42,375 nucleotides of DNA from CAZMGT01 sp964565895 (GCA_964565895.1 CAZMGT010000030.1:1-42375); one strand, 5' to 3'; shown: positions 8,458-16,241, counted from the first letter of the stretch. Numbers and translations are program-made. The notes: generated by a model not told the origin, from the letters alone.

Positions 8458-8814
8458 CTACTTGGCGCGCTTGCCGGCCTTCTTTTTGGCCTTCTTCTTG
8501 GCGGCCGTCTTCTTGGCCGGCTTCGCCTCGGTCACCTCGATGGCATAGATGTCGTCCTCGCGCAGGATGACATACTCCTCGTCGCCGTCACGGACCTCCG
8601 TGCCGCCATACTTGGAGTAGATCACCCGGTCGCCTACCTTCACCTCGATGGGCAGGCGTGTGCCATCCTCGGTGAGCGCGCCTTCGCCCACGGCGACCAC
8701 GGTCCCCTTCTGGGGCTTCTCCTGCGCCGTATCGGGGAGGACGATCCCTCCCGGCGTCGTCTCCTCCTCGGGATCGGGCTTAACCAAAATCCTGTCGCCC
8801 AGCGGCTTGATCAT
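8458..8814 (-). CDS. groES: Co-chaperonin GroES with lysine-rich tail
   Basis: The 118-residue protein has the complete GroES fold at residues 1-96: IKPLGDRILVKPDPEEE, the mobile loop TTPGGIVLPDTAQEKPQ, and a closing DDIYAIEV. It caps the GroEL ring. Residues 97-118 (AKPAKKTAAKKKAKKKAGKR...) are a lysine/alanine tail that ordinary GroES proteins of about 95-100 residues lack. It resembles histone-H1-type tails. The start ATG at 8814 is preceded by GAGGAGG. The gene has its own promoter at 8915-8944 and is followed by groEL. Confidence 0.97.
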   Translation of the reverse strand: MIKPLGDRILVKPDPEEETTPGGIVLPDTAQEKPQKGTVVAVGEGALTEDGTRLPIEVKVGDRVIYSKYGGTEVRDGDEEYVILREDDIYAIEVTEAKPAKKTAAKKKAKKKAGKRAK

Positions 8815-8871
8815 CTAGCGCACCTCCTCTCAGGTTACTGCTCGCAGCGAGCGCGAGAACGAATTCCCTCT

Positions 8872-8886
8872 CCGGCGCAACGCCGG
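8872..8886 (-). other. Hairpin in the groES leader
   Basis: CCGGCG and CGCCGG pair around a three-base loop within the predicted 5' untranslated region of groES. It has no U-run and does not cover the ribosome site. It could stabilise the message. The role is unknown. Confidence 0.5.
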
Positions 8887-8914
8887 TTATCCTCGCCAAA
8901 CCCAGCGTCGGGCA

Positions 8915-8944
8915 ACATTAGCAATACAGCCCTCTGCCCGTCAA
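8915..8944 (-). promoter_or_regulatory. Promoter of groES-groEL
   Basis: TTGACG at 8944-8939, an 18-base spacer, and TAATGT at 8920-8915, immediately downstream of the grpE stop codon. Neither a CIRCE element (TTAGCACTC inverted repeat) nor a HAIR element is present around it, so groESL seems to be controlled separately from dnaK. Confidence 0.65.
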
Positions 8945-8957
8945 GGGAAAACTTGCC

Positions 8958-9542
8958 TTATTGGTCGGGCTTGTTGTCGTCCGGGTGCTCCGCGGTAATC
9001 ACCTTTGCCGGGCGAATGACGCGCTCGCCCAGGCGAAACCCGCGCTCCTCCTCGCGGACGACATAGCCCTCGGCCACCTCGTCCGTCTTCTCGCGCCCCA
9101 CGGCCTCGTGGAGCATCGGGTCAAACGGCTGCCCCACGGCGGGGATGGGCTCCACGCCCTCCTCGGCGAGCGCCGCGAGAAACTGCTCGCTCACCATGCG
9201 AATCCCCTCGGCCACCGCGGGGCTCCCGTCGCGCTCCGCCGCCTCCCGCGCCCGCTCTAGGTTGTCGAGCACGGGGAGGATGCGCGCCACGAGGTCCGCC
9301 TTGGCCACCGTCGCGGCGTCGCTCCGCTCGCGCGCCGCGCGCTTTTTGTAGTTCTCGAAGTCCGCGCGCAGCCGGAGCAGCCGCTCCCGCTCCTGGGCGA
9401 TCTGCTCCTCCAGTTGCGCTGCGCTGGCCTTCGTCTGTTCCAGTTCCGCCTTCACCTTCTCAAGCTCCCGTTCGAGCTCGGCCTTCGTCGGACGCCGCTT
9501 TCGTCCCGTGCTGGACTGTCGGCGCGCACTGGCTTCGCTCAT
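8958..9542 (-). CDS. grpE: Nucleotide exchange factor GrpE
   Basis: The 194-residue protein has a long N-terminal coiled coil (~18-75, rich in Glu/Lys/Leu) ending in RLRADFENYKKRAARE, the family hallmark. The beta-domain follows, with MLHEAVGRE and a closing LGERVIRPAKVITAEHP. GrpE dimers release ADP from DnaK. The start codon overlaps the stop of the preceding clp gene in the sequence TAATG, so the two are probably translationally coupled. Gene order is unusual, because grpE usually lies next to dnaK and dnaJ and here comes last, after hspR and clp. Confidence 0.97.
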   Translation of the reverse strand: MSEASARRQSSTGRKRRPTKAELERELEKVKAELEQTKASAAQLEEQIAQERERLLRLRADFENYKKRAARERSDAATVAKADLVARILPVLDNLERAREAAERDGSPAVAEGIRMVSEQFLAALAEEGVEPIPAVGQPFDPMLHEAVGREKTDEVAEGYVVREEERGFRLGERVIRPAKVITAEHPDDNKPDQ

Positions 9543-12013
9543 TATTCATTTCCTCCATCGGAAACAGAAACTGGCGCAGCTTGCTTTTTGGAAAAGACAA
9601 TGCTCCCTTCCGGAGCGTCGGCGACGATAACGTCGCCCGCCTTAAACTCCCCGGCCAAAATCGCCCGGGAAAGCGGGTTTTCGATCAGCCGCTGCACGGT
9701 GCGCCGCAGGGGGCGCGCCCCATATTCCGGGTCAAACCCCTGCTCGGCGAGCACCTTCCGCGCGGCCTCGGTGACCTCCAGGTCCATCCCCATCTCCGCA
9801 AGCTGCTCGCGCACGCGCTCTACGAACAGCTCGACGATCTCCCGAATCTGCTGCTCGTTGAGCGGCGAGAAGACGATCACTTCGTCAATGCGGTTGAGCA
9901 GCTCCGGCCGGAAGACTTCCTTTAGCTCCTCGAGCACCTGCTGCTTTTGCAGCTCATACTCCATTTCGCGCTCGATTTCGCTGAGCGCCGGGTTTACCGG
10001 CTTAAGGTAGCGGCTGCCGATGTTCGAGGTCATGATGATTACCGTGTTCTTAAAGTCCACGGTGCGCCCCGCAGCATCGGTGAGCCGCCCGTCCTCAAGT
10101 ATCTGAAGCAGGACGTTGAACACGTCCGGGTGCGCCTTTTCGATCTCGTCCAGGAGAATGACGCGATACGGCCGCCGGCGCACGGCCTCGGTAAGCTGCC
10201 CGCCTTCCTCGTAGCCCACATAGCCCGGCGGGGCCCCGAGCAGGCGCGACACGGAGTGCTTCTCCATATACTCCGACATGTCAATGCGCACCATCGCCGA
10301 CTCGTCGTCGAACAAAAACTCCGCCAGCGCCCGGGCGAGCTCCGTCTTCCCCACCCCGGTGGGCCCGAGGAAGATGAACGAGCCGATGGGCCGCTTGGGA
10401 TCCTTCAGCCCCGCGCGGCTGCGCCGGATGCACTCGGAAACGGCGCGCACGGCCTCGTCCTGGCCCTTGATCCGCCGGTGCAGATACTCCTCCATGTGCA
10501 GCAGGCGCTCCGCCTCTTCCTCAAACAGGCGCGAGACGGGAATGCCCGTCCACTTGGAGACGATCTCCGCGATGTCCTCGGCGTCGACGACGGAGTCCAG
10601 CCCCGTCTCGCGCTCCCACTGCTCGCGCGCCTTGCGATATTCGCGCTGCAGGCGGTCGGCCTCGTCGCGCAGCTCCGCGGCGCGCTCGTATTCCTGCCGC
10701 GCCACGGCCTCCTGGCCTTGGCGGGTAAGCTCGGCCAGCCGCTGCTCCATCTCCTTCAGCTCCGGCGGCATCTTCTGGATCTCCATGCGCAGCTTCGACG
10801 CCGCCTCGTCGATGAGGTCGATCGCCTTGTCCGGCAAAAAGCGCTCGGTAAGGTAGCGCGCGGAGAGCTTCGCCGCCGCCTCGAGCGCCTCGTCGGAGAT
10901 CTTTACCCCGTGGTGCTCCTCGTAGCGCGGGCGCAGGCCGTTGAGGATCTCCACCGTCTCCTCCACGGTGGGCTCCTCGACCATTACCGGCTGAAAGCGC
11001 CGCTCGAGCGCCGCGTCCTTCTCGATGTGCTTGCGATATTCGTCGAGGGTCGTCGCCCCAATGCAGCGCAGCTCGCCCCGGGCGAGCGCCGGCTTAAGCA
11101 TGTTCGAAGCGTCGATCGCCCCCTCCGCGGCGCCCGCGCCGACCACCGTGTGCAGCTCGTCGATGAACAGAATGATCTCGCCCTTCGCCTTGCGGATCTC
11201 GTCCATCACGGCCTTCAGGCGCTCTTCGAACTCGCCGCGGAACTTCGACCCCGCGACAAGCGCGCCCATATCCAGGGCAACGATGCGCTTGTCGCGCAAG
11301 GACTCGGGCACGTCGCCCTGGACGATGCGCTGGGCCAGGCCGTCGACGATCGCCGTTTTGCCCACGCCCGGCTCGCCGATGAGCACGGGGTTGTTCTTCG
11401 TCCGCCGCGAGAGCACTTGAATAACGCGGTTGATCTCCTCCTCGCGGCCGATTACCGGGTCGAGCTTGCCCTGGCGGGCGAGCTCGGTAAGGTCCGTGGC
11501 ATAGCGCTCGAGGGTGCGATATTTCTCCTCGGGGTTGGGGTCGGCCACGCGCGCCGAGCCGCGCACGGCCTTCAGCGCGCTATACACCGTCTCGCGGTCG
11601 ATCCCCGCTTCGCGGAGCAGGCGCGCGGCCTCGCTCGTCCCCTCGGCGAGGATCCCGATGAGCAGGTGCTCCACGCCGATGAACTCGTCGCCCAGGCGCT
11701 CCGCTTCCTGCGCGGCGAGGTCGTTCGCCCGGCGCAGCTCGGGCGAGATAAAGATCTGCACCTGGTTTGAGGCGCTCGGGCCGACCACCTGGGGCATCTT
11801 GGCGATCGCCCGCTCCACCTTCAGGCGCAGGGCGTCGGCCGCGCCCGACCCGCCGGCGTGCTCGATGATCTCCCGCGCCAGGCCACCCTCCTGCTCGAGC
11901 ATCGCCAGCAGCACATGCTCGACGTCCATAATCGAGTTGCGATAACGCTGCAGGATGTCCTGCGCGGCAACGAGCACCTCTTTTGCTTTCTCGGTATATC
12001 TCTCGATATTCAT
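9542..12013 (-). CDS. clpC: ClpC-like AAA+ ATPase without a visible ClpP-docking loop
   Basis: The 823-residue protein has two Clp-N repeats (~1-145) and two AAA+ modules. D1 has Walker A GEPGVGKT (213-220) and Walker B ILFIDE (281-286). D2 has GPTGVGKT (550-557) and VILLDE (618-623). The linker between them is short (~411-475) with a UVR-like EYERAAELRDEADRLQ, as in ClpC, not the ~120-residue coiled coil of ClpB. Between TSNIGS (662-667) and FRPELLNRID (701-710), where ClpC/ClpA carry the [LIV]-G-[FL] ClpP loop, none is found. It may therefore work as a ClpP-independent unfoldase or disaggregase, taking ClpB's usual place beside DnaK. I use the ATG at 12013, ten bases after GGAGGT. A GTG at 12025 overlaps that site. 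Confidence 0.93.
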   Translation of the reverse strand: MNIERYTEKAKEVLVAAQDILQRYRNSIMDVEHVLLAMLEQEGGLAREIIEHAGGSGAADALRLKVERAIAKMPQVVGPSASNQVQIFISPELRRANDLAAQEAERLGDEFIGVEHLLIGILAEGTSEAARLLREAGIDRETVYSALKAVRGSARVADPNPEEKYRTLERYATDLTELARQGKLDPVIGREEEINRVIQVLSRRTKNNPVLIGEPGVGKTAIVDGLAQRIVQGDVPESLRDKRIVALDMGALVAGSKFRGEFEERLKAVMDEIRKAKGEIILFIDELHTVVGAGAAEGAIDASNMLKPALARGELRCIGATTLDEYRKHIEKDAALERRFQPVMVEEPTVEETVEILNGLRPRYEEHHGVKISDEALEAAAKLSARYLTERFLPDKAIDLIDEAASKLRMEIQKMPPELKEMEQRLAELTRQGQEAVARQEYERAAELRDEADRLQREYRKAREQWERETGLDSVVDAEDIAEIVSKWTGIPVSRLFEEEAERLLHMEEYLHRRIKGQDEAVRAVSECIRRSRAGLKDPKRPIGSFIFLGPTGVGKTELARALAEFLFDDESAMVRIDMSEYMEKHSVSRLLGAPPGYVGYEEGGQLTEAVRRRPYRVILLDEIEKAHPDVFNVLLQILEDGRLTDAAGRTVDFKNTVIIMTSNIGSRYLKPVNPALSEIEREMEYELQKQQVLEELKEVFRPELLNRIDEVIVFSPLNEQQIREIVELFVERVREQLAEMGMDLEVTEAARKVLAEQGFDPEYGARPLRRTVQRLIENPLSRAILAGEFKAGDVIVADAPEGSIVFSKKQAAPVSVSDGGNE

Positions 12014-12048
12014 AATCAGCGACACCTCCGTGGCGTCGCGGCTTGCGC

Positions 12049-12396
12049 CTAACTCAGCTCCTCCAGGCGGCGGCGAAGCTGCTCGATCTCCCGCTCATAT
12101 TGCTCCTCGATCTCGCGAATGCGCTGCTCCATCTCCTGGCGCATTCGCCCGAGCTTTTCCAACAGGTCGAGGATCACCTCCACCCCCGCCAGGTTCACGC
12201 CAAGGTCCTGCGTAAGCCGCTGGATCTGTCGTAGTCTCTCAATGTCGTTTTCCGAATACGCGCGCTGGTTGCTCTCCGTCCGCCGGGGCACGACGAGCCC
12301 GATGCGCTCATATAGCCTGAGCGTCTGAGGGTGGCAGTTGACCAGCCGCGCCGCTACCCCAATGCGGTAGACGGGCTCATCGCGATCGATCGGCAT
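12049..12396 (-). CDS. hspR: MerR-family heat-shock repressor HspR
   Basis: This 115-residue protein has a winged helix-turn-helix at the N-terminus (YRIGVAARLVNCHPQTLRLY then ERIGLVVPRR), which is the HspR version of the MerR domain. After RQIQRLTQDLGVNLAGVEVIL comes a C-terminal coiled coil (~75-115). In Streptomyces, HspR with DnaK as co-repressor binds HAIR sites (CTTGAGT-N7-ACTCAAG) at the dnaK promoter. A HAIR-like site lies at 16221-16241 here, so autoregulation of this operon is likely. The start ATG has GGGAGGT eight bases upstream. It sits between dnaJ (36 bases) and clp (35 bases). Confidence 0.93.
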   Translation of the reverse strand: MPIDRDEPVYRIGVAARLVNCHPQTLRLYERIGLVVPRRTESNQRAYSENDIERLRQIQRLTQDLGVNLAGVEVILDLLEKLGRMRQEMEQRIREIEEQYEREIEQLRRRLEELS

Positions 12397-12432
12397 GTTC
12401 TGCCACCTCCCTTCGGGCTTTTGTGCGCCCCG

Positions 12433-13557
12433 CTAGCTTGGCTTAAAGCGATAGTTTTCGATGTCCTTGCGCGGGTTTTCCGGGCATTCGCGCGCGAGCG
12501 ACTCGATCAGCTCCCGCGCCCGCCGGCTGGGCGACTTGGGCACGGTAACCTTAACGCGCACGAGCTGGTCGCCGCAGCCGCCCCGCGCCTTGGGCACGCC
12601 CATCCCGCGCAGGCGCAACACCTGCCCGCTTTGCGTGCCCGGGGGAATCTTCAACGTCGCCTGGCCGTCCTTCGTGGGGATCTTGATCTCCGCGCCAAGG
12701 GCGGCCTCGGCGAACGTAATGGGCACCTCGCACACCAAATCGTCGCCCACACGCTTGAAAAACCCGTTTTCGCGCACGCACACCTTCAGATACAGGTCGC
12801 CCCGCTGGCCCCCGCGCGCTCCCGCGGCGCCCTCGCCCGAGATGCGCAGGCGGGCGCCGTCTTTAACGCCGGGGGGAATTTTCACCTCGATGCGCCGCGA
12901 GCGCAGCTTGCGCCCCTTGCCCCCGCAGCGGGCGCAGCGCGCCCCCGCCTGCCGGCCGCTGCCCCCGCAGGCCAGACAAGGCTGGCCGAGGAGCATCCCG
13001 AACGGGCTCGCCGCTTCGCGGCTTACCCCTGTCCCCCCGCACGCGGGACAGGTCACCATCTCGCGCCCCGTGCCCTCGCACTCCGGGCAATCCTCCTCGA
13101 GCTCGAGGTTGATCACCTTGGTCGCCCCAAACACCGCCTCGTGCAGGGGAATAGTAATCTCGTAGGTAATGTCCTTTCCCTTGCGCGGCCGGCGCCGGGC
13201 CTCGCGCGCGGCTTCGGAAAACCGCCCGCCGGTGAACAGGGTCTCGAACAGGTCCGAGAACTGGTCCGGGCCGAACTCCACGGTAAACCCGCGGAACCCG
13301 CCCCCTTGGCCGGCCTGCTCCTGGGCGCGGGCCCACTGCTCCCAGTTGTGCCCGAACGTGTCATACTGCCGGCGCTTCTCCGGGTCGCTGAGGACCTGAT
13401 ACGCCTCGCTGATTTCCTTAAACTTCTCCTCAGCTTCCTTATCCCCGGGGTTTACGTCCGGGTGATATTTGCGGGCCAGCCGCCGATAGGCCGCCTTAAT
13501 CTCCTTTTGCGTCGCGTTTCGGCTTACGCCGAGAATCTCGTAGTAGTCCTTAGCCAA
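12433..13557 (-). CDS. dnaJ: Chaperone DnaJ
   Basis: The 374-residue protein begins with a J domain (1-~68) containing the His32-Pro33-Asp34 motif that stimulates DnaK. A short Gly/Phe region lies around 82-92. The zinc domain follows with four CxxC pairs (157/160, 170/173, 194/197, 208/211), then the two substrate-binding beta-domains. The start is a TTG at 13557, eight bases after GGAGGT, with MAKDYYEILGV matching the family N-terminus exactly. The Gly/Phe region is shorter than in E. coli DnaJ. The upstream leader carries a long hairpin at 13570-13610 whose end touches the ribosome site. Confidence 0.97.
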   Translation of the reverse strand: MAKDYYEILGVSRNATQKEIKAAYRRLARKYHPDVNPGDKEAEEKFKEISEAYQVLSDPEKRRQYDTFGHNWEQWARAQEQAGQGGGFRGFTVEFGPDQFSDLFETLFTGGRFSEAAREARRRPRKGKDITYEITIPLHEAVFGATKVINLELEEDCPECEGTGREMVTCPACGGTGVSREAASPFGMLLGQPCLACGGSGRQAGARCARCGGKGRKLRSRRIEVKIPPGVKDGARLRISGEGAAGARGGQRGDLYLKVCVRENGFFKRVGDDLVCEVPITFAEAALGAEIKIPTKDGQATLKIPPGTQSGQVLRLRGMGVPKARGGCGDQLVRVKVTVPKSPSRRARELIESLARECPENPRKDIENYRFKPS

Positions 13558-13569
13558 CCCTGCTCACCT

Positions 13570-13610
13570 CCTCTCCGAGGCCGGGGCGCTTGCTCCGGCT
13601 CTCGGAGAGG
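13570..13610 (-). other. Long intercistronic hairpin before dnaJ
   Basis: CCTCTCCGAG (13610-13601) pairs perfectly with CTCGGAGAGG (13579-13570). An inner GCCGG/CCGGC stem follows after one unpaired base, with a loop of about ten bases. The outer end of the stem overlaps two bases of the dnaJ ribosome site GGAGGT (13571-13566). It lacks a U-run, so it is more likely a stability or translation-control element than a terminator. Confidence 0.65.
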
Positions 13611-13625
13611 AAACTGCTCCCTGCC

Positions 13626-14186
13626 CTACTGCTCGGAGCTAATCTTCACCCGCCGCGCGCGCTTGCGCTTCTCCGCGGCCAAGGGCAGGCGAAGCTCCAA
13701 CACCCCCTTGGCCATTTTTGCCTCGGCCTTCTCGGGCACGACGGCCTTGGGCAACGCCACACGAAGCTGAAACTCGCCCGTGGGCCGCCCCTGGGTGACG
13801 AACGCCTCCCTGTCCTCCGCAGGCTCGGGAATCGTGCCGGAGATCTCCACCTCGCTGCGCGTGGTGCTAATCTCCACGGCCTCGGCGTCCACCCCGGGCA
13901 GGTTGGCCCTAAGCACCAGCTCGCCCTCTAGGCTGAGCAGGTCATAGGGCGGATGATACGGCCCGAGCAGCCCCTGCGCGCGCTCGACAACGGCATCATA
14001 AAGCTGCGAGGCGCTCACCCTAAGCTGGCCGGCAACCTTGCTCACATACTGCGCCAGCTCGGCCTGGATCTGCTCCAGCGAGCGCGCGGCATCGTGCTCT
14101 TGAGCCGCGCTTTTGGCCTGCTTGGCCTTGCTGCGGGCCTTCCTCTTCGCCTTCGTCTTCGTGCGAGATTTCCGGGCACTGCTCAT
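13626..14186 (-). CDS. Small heat-shock protein (Hsp20/alpha-crystallin) with basic N-terminus
   Basis: The 186-residue protein has an alpha-crystallin domain at ~78-180: YDLLSLEGELVLRANLPGVD, then VEISGTI and ELRLPL near the end. Small Hsps hold unfolding proteins in oligomers for later refolding by DnaK/DnaJ and Clp, whose genes flank it. Residues 1-27 (MSSARKSRTKTKAKRKARSK...) are a lysine/arginine-rich extension not usual in the family, recalling the tails on GroES and GreA in this window. GGAGG lies seven bases before the ATG. The gene sits second in the dnaK operon, between two strong hairpins. Confidence 0.93.
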   Translation of the reverse strand: MSSARKSRTKTKAKRKARSKAKQAKSAAQEHDAARSLEQIQAELAQYVSKVAGQLRVSASQLYDAVVERAQGLLGPYHPPYDLLSLEGELVLRANLPGVDAEAVEISTTRSEVEISGTIPEPAEDREAFVTQGRPTGEFQLRVALPKAVVPEKAEAKMAKGVLELRLPLAAEKRKRARRVKISSEQ

Positions 14187-14218
14187 AATTCGGCCTCCTT
14201 TTCCTCGGCCACGTTATC

Positions 14219-14250
14219 GGGCGGCCGCCGGAGATGCCGGCGGCCCGCCC
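14219..14250 (-). other. GC-rich intercistronic hairpin between dnaK and hsp20
   Basis: GGGCGGGCCGCCGG (14250-14237) pairs with CCGGCGGCCGCCC (14231-14219) with one bulged G and a five-base loop. There is no U-run. The position after dnaK suggests processing or stabilisation of the dnaK message, or partial attenuation. Confidence 0.6.
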
Positions 14251-14278
14251 CCAGCCCTCTCGCGGAGCACGCGCCGCG

Positions 14279-16123
14279 CTACTCGGCCTTGAACTCCGCG
14301 TCGATCACTTCGCCCTCGTCGGGGCGGCCGTTGCCGTCGTCGCTGGAGCTCCGCTCGCTGCCGCTGCCCGCAGCCGTCTGCTGCTGCGCCGTGGCCCGCT
14401 TGTAGAGCACCTCGGAGAGCGAGTAGAGCGTCTGCTCCAGCTCCTCGTTGGCGGCCTTCAGCCGGGCCACGTCGCCGCTGTCGCGCGCCTCTTTGACCTT
14501 CTTAATGGCCTCCTCCACGCGCTTGCGGTCGTCGGCCGAGACGCTATCGCCGAGCTCCTTAAGCGTCTTCTCCGTCTGATAGATGAGCTGGTCGGCGCGG
14601 TTTTTGGTATCCGCCTCCTCGCGCAGGCGACGGTCCTCTTCCGCGTGGCGCTCGGCCTCCTCGATCATCCGCTTCACTTCGTCCTCGGACAACTGGCCGG
14701 AGCCCGTGATTACGATCTTCTGCTCCTTGCCCGTCGCCTTGTCGCGCGCCGAGACGTTGAGGATGCCGTTGGCGTCGATGTCGAACGTGACCTCGATCTG
14801 CGGCACGCCGCGCGGTGCGGGCGGGATATCCGTGAGATAGAACCGCCCGAGGCTCTTGTTAAACCGCGCCATCTCGCGCTCGCCCTGGAGCACGTGGATC
14901 TCGACTTGCGTCTGGCCGTCGGCGGCAGTGGTGAAGATCTCCGTCTTGCGCGTGGGGATCGTCGTGTTGCGCTCGATGAGCTTGGTAAACACCCCGCCCA
15001 GGGTCTCGATACCAAGCGACAGCGGGGTAACGTCGAGCAGCACGACCTCGTCTACCTCGCCGGCGAGCACGCCCGCCTGGATCGCCGCGCCAATGGCCAC
15101 CACTTCGTCGGGGTTAACGCCCTTGCACGGCGTCTTGCCCGTGTACTTCTCCACCAGCTCCTGGATCGCCGGGATGCGCGTGGACCCGCCGACGAGGACA
15201 ACCTCGTCGATGTCCTCCTTGGTAATCCCCGCGTCCTCCATGGCCCTCTGCAAGGGGCCGATCGTCTTCTGGAACAGGTCGTCGCACAGCTCCTCGAACT
15301 TCGCCCGGGTAAGGGTCATCTCAAGGTGCTTGGGCCCGGTCTGGTCGCCAGTGATAAACGGCAGGGAGATCGTCGTCTGGGTTACGCTGGAGAGCTCGAT
15401 TTTCGCCTTCTCCGCGGCTTCCTTAAGGCGCTGCATCGCCTGGCGGTCCTGGCTCAGGTCAATGCCGTGCTCCTTCTTAAACTCCTCGACCATCCAGTCG
15501 ATGATCCGCTGGTCGAAGTCGTCGCCACCCAGGTGCGTGTCGCCGCAGGTGGCTTTCACCTCGAATACGCCCCCGCCGACCTCGAGGATGGACACGTCGA
15601 ACGTGCCCCCGCCCAGGTCGTAGACGAGGATCAGCTCGTCGTCCTTCTTGTCCAGGCCATAGGCCAGGGAGGCCGCGGTGGGCTCGTTGATGATTCGGCG
15701 CACGTTAAACCCGGCGATCTCACCGGCCTGCTTGGTCGCCGTGCGCTGGGTGTCGTCGAAGTACGCGGGGACGGTAATGACGGCCTCTTTGATTTCCTCC
15801 CCGAGATAGGCCTCGGCGTCGCGCTTGAGCTTCTGGAGGATCATCGCCGAGATCTGCTCCGGGGTGTAGTCCTTGCCGTCAATGGTCACCTTCTCCCGCG
15901 TGCCCATCTTGCGCTTGATCGAGGTGATCGTGCGCGTGGGCTCGGCAATGGCCTGGCGCTTGGCAGGCATGCCGACCAGGCGCTCGCCGGTCTTGGTGAA
16001 CCCCACGACGGAGGGTACCGTGCGGCCACCCTCGGCAGAGGGGATGACCACCGGCTCGCCGCCCTCCATTACGGCGACCACGGAGTTCGTCGTGCCCAGG
16101 TCAATTCCCACAATCTTTCCCAT
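14279..16123 (-). CDS. dnaK: Chaperone DnaK (Hsp70)
   Basis: The 614-residue protein has the Hsp70 nucleotide-binding domain (1-~370: GIDLGTTNSVVAV, VYDLGGGTFDVSI, VLVGGSTRIP), the conserved linker (VVLLDVTPLSLG), the substrate-binding beta-domain and the helical lid. It ends in the typical EVIDAEFKAE. It folds and releases client proteins with DnaJ and GrpE and, where HspR acts, serves as co-repressor. The start ATG fits the canonical MGKIVGIDLGTT. It is the first gene of the heat-shock operon. Its promoter and a HAIR-like operator lie 90-120 bases upstream. Confidence 0.99.
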   Translation of the reverse strand: MGKIVGIDLGTTNSVVAVMEGGEPVVIPSAEGGRTVPSVVGFTKTGERLVGMPAKRQAIAEPTRTITSIKRKMGTREKVTIDGKDYTPEQISAMILQKLKRDAEAYLGEEIKEAVITVPAYFDDTQRTATKQAGEIAGFNVRRIINEPTAASLAYGLDKKDDELILVYDLGGGTFDVSILEVGGGVFEVKATCGDTHLGGDDFDQRIIDWMVEEFKKEHGIDLSQDRQAMQRLKEAAEKAKIELSSVTQTTISLPFITGDQTGPKHLEMTLTRAKFEELCDDLFQKTIGPLQRAMEDAGITKEDIDEVVLVGGSTRIPAIQELVEKYTGKTPCKGVNPDEVVAIGAAIQAGVLAGEVDEVVLLDVTPLSLGIETLGGVFTKLIERNTTIPTRKTEIFTTAADGQTQVEIHVLQGEREMARFNKSLGRFYLTDIPPAPRGVPQIEVTFDIDANGILNVSARDKATGKEQKIVITGSGQLSEDEVKRMIEEAERHAEEDRRLREEADTKNRADQLIYQTEKTLKELGDSVSADDRKRVEEAIKKVKEARDSGDVARLKAANEELEQTLYSLSEVLYKRATAQQQTAAGSGSERSSSDDGNGRPDEGEVIDAEFKAE

Positions 16124-16211
16124 TTCCGACCACCATCCGACAGCCGGAGCGCAAAACTATGCCTCGGCGTCTGGTATTTTGCGTCTTCTTGCTGAAAACT
16201 CAGCCGGGGGT

Positions 16212-16240
16212 ATTATATAAGTTGAGTGCGGTAATGTCAA
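16212..16240 (-). promoter_or_regulatory. Near-consensus sigma-70 promoter of the dnaK operon
   Basis: TTGACA at 16240-16235, a 17-base spacer, and TATAAT at 16217-16212. Two A-runs on the transcribed sense (16247-16242 and 16261-16256) lie just upstream of the -35 and could act as an UP element. The predicted start is near 16205, giving a leader of about 80 bases. Confidence 0.92.
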
Positions 16241-16241
16241 G
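16221..16241 (-). promoter_or_regulatory. HAIR-like operator for HspR
   Basis: Reading leftward the site is CTTGACA-N7-ACTCAAC. Against the HAIR consensus CTTGAGT-N7-ACTCAAG it matches five of seven and six of seven positions, with exactly the right seven-base gap. It covers the -35 element and most of the spacer of the dnaK promoter, so a bound repressor would block RNA polymerase. hspR is the fourth gene of the operon. Confidence 0.75.

Noticed and set aside
6909..8570. 553-residue open frame opposite groEL
   Set aside because: It is a shadow frame caused by GC-rich codon bias. GroEL on the other strand is unambiguous and the frame has no recognisable domain.
8900..8945. TGCTAA near the groES -10 as half of a CIRCE element
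   Set aside because: The partner half-site TTAGCACTC with a nine-base gap is absent.
9947..11770. 607-residue open frame opposite the clp gene
   Set aside because: Antisense shadow with Arg/Leu/His/Asp-rich composition and no domain. The Clp ATPase is certain.
12013..12025. GTG at 12025 as start of the clp gene
   Set aside because: It lies within the GGAGGT ribosome site. The ATG at 12013 is properly spaced.
14234..16195. 653-residue open frame opposite dnaK
   Set aside because: Antisense shadow of dnaK. No ribosome site or motif.
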